Positions 58,175-64,000 of a stretch of 64,000 nt of DNA are shown piece by piece. Origin of the DNA: Peromyscus leucopus. Taxonomy: Eukaryota; Chordata; Mammalia; Rodentia; Cricetidae. Within the stretch, counting starts at the first letter, position 1. Every line of letters begins with the position of its first letter. The translations under genes and the position numbers were made by a program. The stretch is from positions 34,250,030-34,314,029 of the forward strand of contig NC_051071.1 of the NCBI RefSeq assembly GCF_004664715.2, written 5' to 3'. The notes under the pieces are model-generated. The model made no database searches. It was not told where the DNA came from and saw only the letters and a list, made by a program, of their open reading frames with translations.

Positions 58175-58544
58175 CTTTAGAATAAAGAGGAACAAGAAGT
58201 ACAGTGCTACTCATATTATTTTGTTTTGACACATGCTCTTGAAATCCTCTTTACTCATTAACAAATAATATGATCAAAGCCCTAATAAAGAGGTGCTATC
58301 TATCAATAACTCTACATTTAAGTGCAAGCTATATCATTCCATATGATTAGGTATTTAATCTTGGAAATGTAGAAATGCCAATTTGGTGAATAAAGAAGGT
58401 GGTATATGATGCCATTTACAAGCCAAGTTCTAACTCACATTGTGACATCCACACAGCAGTTTCAGCTGACACTTCCCAGCTACTAGTGAGCAAGCCTCTC
58501 AGTGAACTTTCTTTCTCTATAATGAAAAGCTTTAAATATGGCAT

Positions 58545-59154
58545 GAAGGTGTGGTGGTAATCTAATTATACTGAAATGTGATTTTGATTGTATGTTAATA
58601 AATAAAGTTGCCCGGGGGTCAGAGCTATTAGAGCCATAGCAAGAGTGTGGCGGTGGTGGCACACGCCTTTAATTCTAGCATTCCAGAGATAGAAATCCCT
58701 CTGGATTTCTGTGAGTTCAAGGCCACATTGGAAATAGTCAAGCATGGTGGTGACACACTCCTTTAATCCCAGAAAACCAGCCTTTAATCCCAGGGAGTAG
58801 TGATAGAAAGCAAAAAGATATATAAGGCGTGAGGACCAGAAACTAGAAGCATTTGGCTGGTTAAGCTTTCAGGCTTTGGAGCAACACAGTTCAGCTGAGA
58901 GCTATTGGGATGAGGACACAGAAGCTTCCAGTCTGAGGAAACAGGACCAGCTGAGGAACTGGTGAGGTGAGATAGCTGTGGCTTGTTCTGTCTCTTTAAA
59001 TAGACGAACAGACAGGAAATAGGGCTCTGATTCGGGAGGCTGGGACACCGCAGGCGGAAGGGTGAGATTTTGGCTCTGAGCTCTGACCTCTCGGCTTTCT
59101 CTTTTGCATTGTTTCTGTGTTTCTTATTTAATAAGAGTTGGATACATCAATAAT
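58545..59154 (+). mobile_element. LTR-like composite repeat containing a B1-type segment
   Basis: Starts TGTGGTGGTAATCTAATTA, contains GGCGGTGGTGGCACACGCCT (B1-like) near 58650 and ends with TTTCTTATTTAATAAGAGTT. A second, inverted copy lies at 62290-62725. The TG...CA ends suggest an LTR. I cannot name the family. Confidence 0.6.
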
Positions 59155-59556
59155 AGGTCACTATGGAGGGGCTAGAAAAAGATAGGAAGGAATAAAAGTA
59201 GTATCTAGAGGCAGCAAAAAAAAAAGTATTCTTAATCTTCTAGATAAACTCAATTCTCAGTAAACAAATTATAATGATAGCAAATAAAAATTTGTCACTG
59301 ATAACTGTTACAGACTTTTGTAGCATTAGAAAAGAATTCATGCTAGCATCTACTTTCATGTACAACTACTATTCAAGAGTTCCAAATAAACTTTTAGAAC
59401 ATTTTAGGAAGTAAATCCCTATTAGATGTGAGTGAGTTATAAAAAAAATGTGGGCACTCATACATCTGGCTGTTAATAAACTAATGTATTAATTTTGACT
59501 TATAAGATTAAGAATTCTCATGTACCTTGACAAATATGTAGTATAACAATTTCATA

Positions 59557-59559
<3 letters not shown>

Positions 59560-59591
<32 letters not shown>

Positions 59592-59875
59592 TTGATGCAT
59601 GTATGTTTGTGTATACACATGTGTGGAGGCCTAAGGTTGATATTAGATGTCATATGTGATCACTCTCCATCTCATTTTTTAAGACAGAGTTTCCCACTGA
59701 ACCTGAAGCTCATCCATTTGACTAGGGTTACTGACCACTGAGCTCCAGGGATCTGCCTGTCTGAGCTCCATGGCTACCATACTCAGCTTTTCCATGCATG
59801 CTAGGAATCCAAACTCAGGTGTATGTTAATGCTTACATGGTAGACACTAATTAAGCCATATCCCTACCTCAACAT
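59560..59875 (-). mobile_element. B4 SINE with (TG)n tail
   Basis: (TG)n at 59560-59587, AAGACAGAGTTTCCCACTGA and AGGAATCCAAACTCAGGTGT, in antisense B4 order. Confidence 0.7.
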
Positions 59876-59930
59876 TTTTAAAACAAAGACATGACAGTAA
59901 TAGTTGAGAAGTAACAGTTGATCATTCATG

Positions 59931-60050
59931 ACTTTTGATTGAGTTATTTTTGGATATATTTGAAATAATATATAAGTATATATGTGTATATATATACTTA
60001 TATATATTCCAAAATATATAAGTATATCCAAAAATAACTCAGTCAAAAGT
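59931..60050. repeat. AT-rich palindrome (inverted repeat)
   Basis: ACTTTTGATTGAGTTATTTT from 59931 pairs with the complement of the sequence ending AACTCAGTCAAAAGT at 60050. The outer 28 bp of each arm differ at one position, and the inner part is a TATA-rich imperfect continuation. Confidence 0.9.
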
Positions 60051-60227
60051 TGTGTGTGTATATACACATATACATCAGGAATTATAGTGCAAAATAACTA
60101 AACACCTATACAAGACCATACGTCAGTCATCCAAAATAAAAAGATGGGGGAGTATCCATATCATATATTTATGTATGATACACATATACACATGTCTTGT
60201 ATGGATATGAACATATATCTATATATA

Positions 60228-60360
60228 ATTCTGAGACAGGGTCTCATGTAGTTCAAATTAGCCTCAAACTAATTATGAAGCCAAGGATGACTTTGAACTC
60301 CTGATCTTTCTCTTTGTCTCAGAAATGTTAAGATTACAGGTGTACATCACTATGTTTAAT
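60228..60360 (-). mobile_element. Old B1-type SINE
   Basis: GAGACAGGGTCTCATGTAGT to TGTTAAGATTACAGGTGTAC. Confidence 0.75.
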
Positions 60361-61372
60361 TTATAGGACAATTAGAATTCTAGATTCACCAAATCTTAAA
60401 CAGGATTTAACCTAATTGTATTTCTACAGAGAAGAAACAAAAATCTAGACATATCAAGTCAGAGACTGTGGCAGAGCTTCCAACATGAGCTTATCTCCAA
60501 TATAAGATGATGTGATATCAGTGATATAAATCCTAGTATGAGATATCATGATCCCTTTTCAAACTTCAATCTATTACGTTCTGAAGTTCACACAGTTTGA
60601 AAGGCAGGTTGAAATGGCAAAAAAAAAAAAAATTCAGAATCTGAACTTATTTGGCTCAAAGACAATGAATTTGAGTATTTATCTGAATTTATTTCCTGAG
60701 TTCAGACAGTAAGTGTTCAAAGGATACCTGACTGTAAAAGAGGACACAGTGGGTAACTCTGTTTCATCATTTTCCTTTTTGTGCATGTTTCTAATGTACC
60801 TGTGCTGATTTTAAAGTCAAACTAAAACAAAATTTTTCTTAGCTGGAAGAATGTATGTAGAATTTTTGGAAGGTTCCCAATTAATACGAAAAGTAATCTA
60901 AGGAATACTTTCCCTTTATCCATAGGTGATCTATTTTAAGACTCCCTTTAGATGTCTTAAGCTATTAAATCCTATATTCTGTTTTTGTTTGTACATACAT
61001 GTCTATAATAAAGTTTATCAACTAGTTATAGTACTAGACTAAAAAAATAAAAAGACTTAAGGCTTGGTTCTATTACTCATGGTTCCCTTAATGGCAAATT
61101 TTGTTCTGCAGTAACAACACACTACAATAAGGTTATTTAAAACTTACGATTTATGTATTTCTATTATTCTCCACTTAGTATTCTCAGATCACGTTTGACC
61201 ACACATAACTGACAAGAAGTAAAACCATTGTACAGTACACATTAAATACATTAAATCAAGTAAATACATTTTATATACCAATATACTTACTAGTCATGGG
61301 CCATTATACCTTCACAATTGTTATATGTTTTATCTTGTACAATTTACATACAGAGCTAAAATTTTAATTACA

Positions 61373-61545
61373 CAAGAGCCAATGAGATGGCTCAGCAGGT
61401 AAAAAAAAAAAACACCAAGAGTTTGATCCCCAGGATCCACAAGGTGGAAGGAACCAGCTTCTCAAGTTGTCTTCTGAACTTGACACACATACCATGGCCC
61501 CTGTCCACAATATAAAATAAATTTTAAGATGCAAAAAAAAAAAAA
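61373..61545 (+). mobile_element. tRNA-derived B2/B3-type SINE
   Basis: CAATGAGATGGCTCAGCAGG, GATCCCCAGGATCCACAAGG and a long A-rich tail. Confidence 0.75.
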
Positions 61546-62074
61546 AATAAATAAATCAACATTTTAAATCCTCTCCAAACAATTCAGAGATATGCATTAG
61601 GTTGGTTTCTATCTCTCTTGTATGTTAATGTCCACATAACCCTGACCTGAGATCATATCCTAGCCCTGGAAGGTTTCCAAGTGTTGGTAACTATGGCAAA
61701 TGCATTTCTAGCATGTGTTGATATACTTGGGTTGGTAGGGACCGCTCAACAAAAGGAGCACTAGCATTCATACTACACTACATAAATGGAAAATAACACA
61801 AAAGAGAAGAGTCATTTTCTACAATTCATAGTTTTATATCATCAGATTGTAGTAATCTTGCAATGTGAATAGAAGTATTAATTTAACCCTTTAAAGCATT
61901 TTTTCCACAGTACAATATAAGAACAGCATGGCTACTCACATCACTCACATTAATAATGGGAAAATAAACCTTTTAACTTCCCCTTTTCCTTGCTCAAAAT
62001 CTCTTGTGACAAAGGGAATAAATGGAAAACCTTATAAACTTAAGGTTTCTTCTCCTTAAAAACAAACCAAAACA

Positions 62075-62246
62075 GCCGGGCGGTGGTGGCGCACGCCTTT
62101 AGTCCCAGCACTCGGGAGGCAGAGCCAGGTGGATCTCTGTGAGTTTAAGGCCAGCCTGGGCTACAAAGTGAGTCCCAGGAAAGGCGCAAAGCTACACAGA
62201 GAAACCCTGTCTCGAAAAACAAAAAAAAAAAAAAAAAAAAAAAAAA
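62075..62246 (+). mobile_element. B1 SINE, young
   Basis: GCCGGGCGGTGGTGGCGCAC to CTGTCTCGAAAAAC with a long A-tail. AAACCAAAACA-type flank at about 62064-62074 and after the tail. Confidence 0.95.
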
Positions 62247-62289
62247 CCAAAACATTCCCCAGAGAACTATGTTAACAAGTATGTGTAGA

Positions 62290-62725
62290 TGTAGATGTAA
62301 CCAACCGTCTTATTAAATAAGAAACACAGAACCAATGTAAAAGAGAAAGCCGAGAGGGCAGAGCTCAGAGCTAAAATCTTACCCTTCCTCCTGCAGTGCT
62401 CCTAGCTTCTCAAAAGAGACCTACTTCCTGTGTGTATGTCTTTACATACTTTTTGTTTTGCCTTCTCATTGGTTGTAAACCCAAACACATGACTGCCTCA
62501 TCACTGCCTGTAAGTACAGCCCTCCAGGTCTTAAAGGCGTATGTCTCCAATGCTGGCTGTATCCCTGAACACACAGAGATCTACCTAGCTCTTCTACCAA
62601 GTGCTGGGATTAAAGGCATGCGCCACCACCGCAACACTCTTGCTATGGCTCTAATAGCTCTGACCCCTGGGTAACTTTATTTATTAACATACAATTAAAA
62701 TCACATTTCAGTACAAATAGAATAC
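62290..62725 (-). mobile_element. Second copy of the LTR-like composite repeat, inverted
   Basis: The complement matches 58545-59154: CTTATTAAATAAGAAACACA at one end, and TAACTTTATTTATTAACATA and TCACATTTCAGTA at the other. The internal part is partly different (CATTGGTTGTAAACCCAAAC). Confidence 0.6.
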
Positions 62726-63094
62726 CACCATAAGTATGATACAAAGAATACTAAAAGACAAAGAAAAGCACATATATTTGTCTTCACAATTAAGAAATAC
62801 AGCTAAATATGGCATCTCTCTTTAACATACTGGTCATCAAGTGCCTAGGAAGCAGTGGATGACTACAAACTGGTTTCACTGGGAATTAATAAACTAATGC
62901 TTAAAGAAAAAAAATACAGCTAAGATAGAGTATGTTTATTTATCAATCATCAGTTTACCTACATGTATACCAAGGTATGTATTTTCAACTAAAGACAATT
63001 GAGCAGAACAAAGTATGGTCCAGCTCTGTAGCTAACCTGAGAGCAAACAGGAAAGTCATCTGACTTGAGCCTCACATTTATAAATGTTATACAT

Positions 63095-63138
63095 TCTCCC
63101 CTCCCTCCCTCCCTCCCTCCCTCCCTCCCTCCCTCCCT

Positions 63139-63213
<75 letters not shown>

Positions 63214-63220
63214 TCCCTTT
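63095..63220 (+). repeat. Compound (CCCT)n(CT)n(CA)n microsatellite
   Basis: About 98 bp of pure pyrimidine (CCCT tetramers then CT dimers) to 63192, then (CA)n to 63212. Confidence 0.97.
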
Positions 63221-63282
63221 TCAAATAAGGTTATATACTTCTATATGGCAGGATTATAAGAAGCCTTAATCTTTTTTAACAT

Positions 63283-64000
63283 AATTTTTTATTGATTCTT
63301 TGGGAATTTCATATCATGTACCCCAATTCCACCCATCTCCCAGTCCCTCCACATCCACTCCTCACCCTTGTAGTGTCTCCTCCAAAGAAAAATAAGATAA
63401 AGATAAAAAAGAAGAAAAATAAAATAAAAATAAAAACCATAAATAATAGCAATTTCAATAAAAAACAAATCAACAAACAAACAGAACAAAAAAACAAAAA
63501 ACATCTTGCTCCTCTGTCTTTGCCTCTTCATTACTTCCTTTGTCTTAGTGGCATTGGGAGCTACTGTGTATCATGCAGTATACCCTTTGGTTCAAATAGC
63601 TTTCCTTGCAAATGTTGTGTAATGTGTTGTTAGGGTCTAGGCTCTGGCCTTTGGCACATTATCAACACTAGACCACCATAGAAACTCCCTGGACATCCTG
63701 CTATTGCCCTGAGTCATGTAGACCATGCAGACACTGTTCTGCAGGACCAGTCCCTTCACACACTCCAGAAGGTCTTAGATGCAGGTACACTCGAAGCCTT
63801 GGATGTGTACCTGGGTGGTTGCTGATTTGTTAAGTAGGGGCCCGCTGGGGCTACCAACCTCAGGTGGGAGTGGGACCATCTTTCCCAAGTGTGGGGGGCC
63901 AGTTCTCCTATTAGGGTGAGGACCAGCTTTCCTGTTCCAGGGTCATCGGGTCCATTATCCCAGGGTCTGCAAAGGAAGGGGGGGGTCATCTCTCAAGTGG
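63283..64000 (-). mobile_element. L1 3' end, antisense, runs off the window
   Basis: TTTTTTATTGATTCTTTGGG, CATATCATGTACCCCAATTC and an A-rich internal segment, then TGTAGACCATGCAGACACTG: a rodent L1 3'UTR on the minus strand. Confidence 0.65.

Larger units (their letters stand above)
41167..64000 (-). other. LCORL upstream intron (runs past the window edge)
   Basis: DNA upstream of exon A up to the window end, with no recognisable LCORL exon. I searched by eye for the expected upstream peptide segments on the minus strand and did not find them. Repeats inside are listed separately. 41167-42400, 42656-43270, 44625-45080, 45569-45984, 50456-51076, 52230-52700, 58183-58544, 59155-59550, 60361-61372, 61546-62062 and 62713-63094 appear to hold only unclassified AT-rich DNA. 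Confidence 0.6.

Noticed and set aside
62989..63269. Frames rich in RE or SL/PP repeats
   Set aside because: Translations of the CCCT/CT/CA microsatellite.

Overview
The window is nuclear DNA of a muroid rodent, most likely a cricetid (vole, deer mouse or hamster group). It is AT-rich and densely seeded with rodent SINEs (B1, B2, B4, ID), rodent-type L1 3' ends and ERVL-MaLR LTRs. Several B1 copies are young, with intact target-site duplications. The B1 variant with the 'aggaaaggcgcaaagct' segment fits cricetids better than mouse or rat, but this rests on recall of SINE variants, not on a search.

The only protein-coding gene I recognise is LCORL (ligand dependent nuclear receptor corepressor-like), on the minus strand and read from high to low coordinates. 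Four exons can be placed with consensus splice sites. Exon A (41166-40915) carries the PLDLTV CtBP-type motif. Exon B (28943-28850) carries VLDLSTK. The canonical terminal exon C (27597 to stop at 26568) carries the psq/HTH domain. An alternative giant exon D (20924 to at least 16171, open to a stop at 16151) encodes the PRC2-associated PALI2 long-isoform region with AT-hooks. Exon B ends in phase 2 and both C and D start with a single completing base, so C and D are mutually exclusive 3' modules. The upstream LCORL exons were not found and probably lie beyond 64000. The convergent neighbour expected from mammalian synteny (NCAPG) was not found in 1-16 kb.

Layout: 1-13.9 kb holds downstream or intronic DNA with MaLR LTRs, L1 tails and SINEs. 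13.9-16.15 kb is AT-rich DNA that could be the 3'UTR of an unspliced long isoform. 16.15-20.92 kb is the PALI2 exon. 20.9-26.57 kb is intron plus the probable canonical 3'UTR. 26.57-28.94 kb holds exons C and B. 28.9-40.9 kb is a repeat-filled intron, including a 5'-truncated L1 with a B1 in its tail. 40.9-41.2 kb is exon A. 41.2-64 kb is a large upstream intron with ancient L1 ORF2 remnants, many SINEs and a complete 2.8-kb hAT DNA transposon.

The most interesting non-gene observations are: (1) a full-length hAT-Charlie element (55375-58174) with an 8-bp target duplication, URR1-like ends and a decayed BED/hAT transposase, which looks like an autonomous relative of the short rodent URR1 repeats; (2) a 37-nt tailless U2 snRNA retro-fragment inside a B2 SINE, flanked by a 17-bp duplication; (3) a long (GT/GCGT)n tract starting about 16 nt after the LCORL stop codon; (4) two B1 elements inserted one after the other at the same target, leaving three copies of the target site; (5) a near-perfect AT-rich palindrome at 59931-60050.
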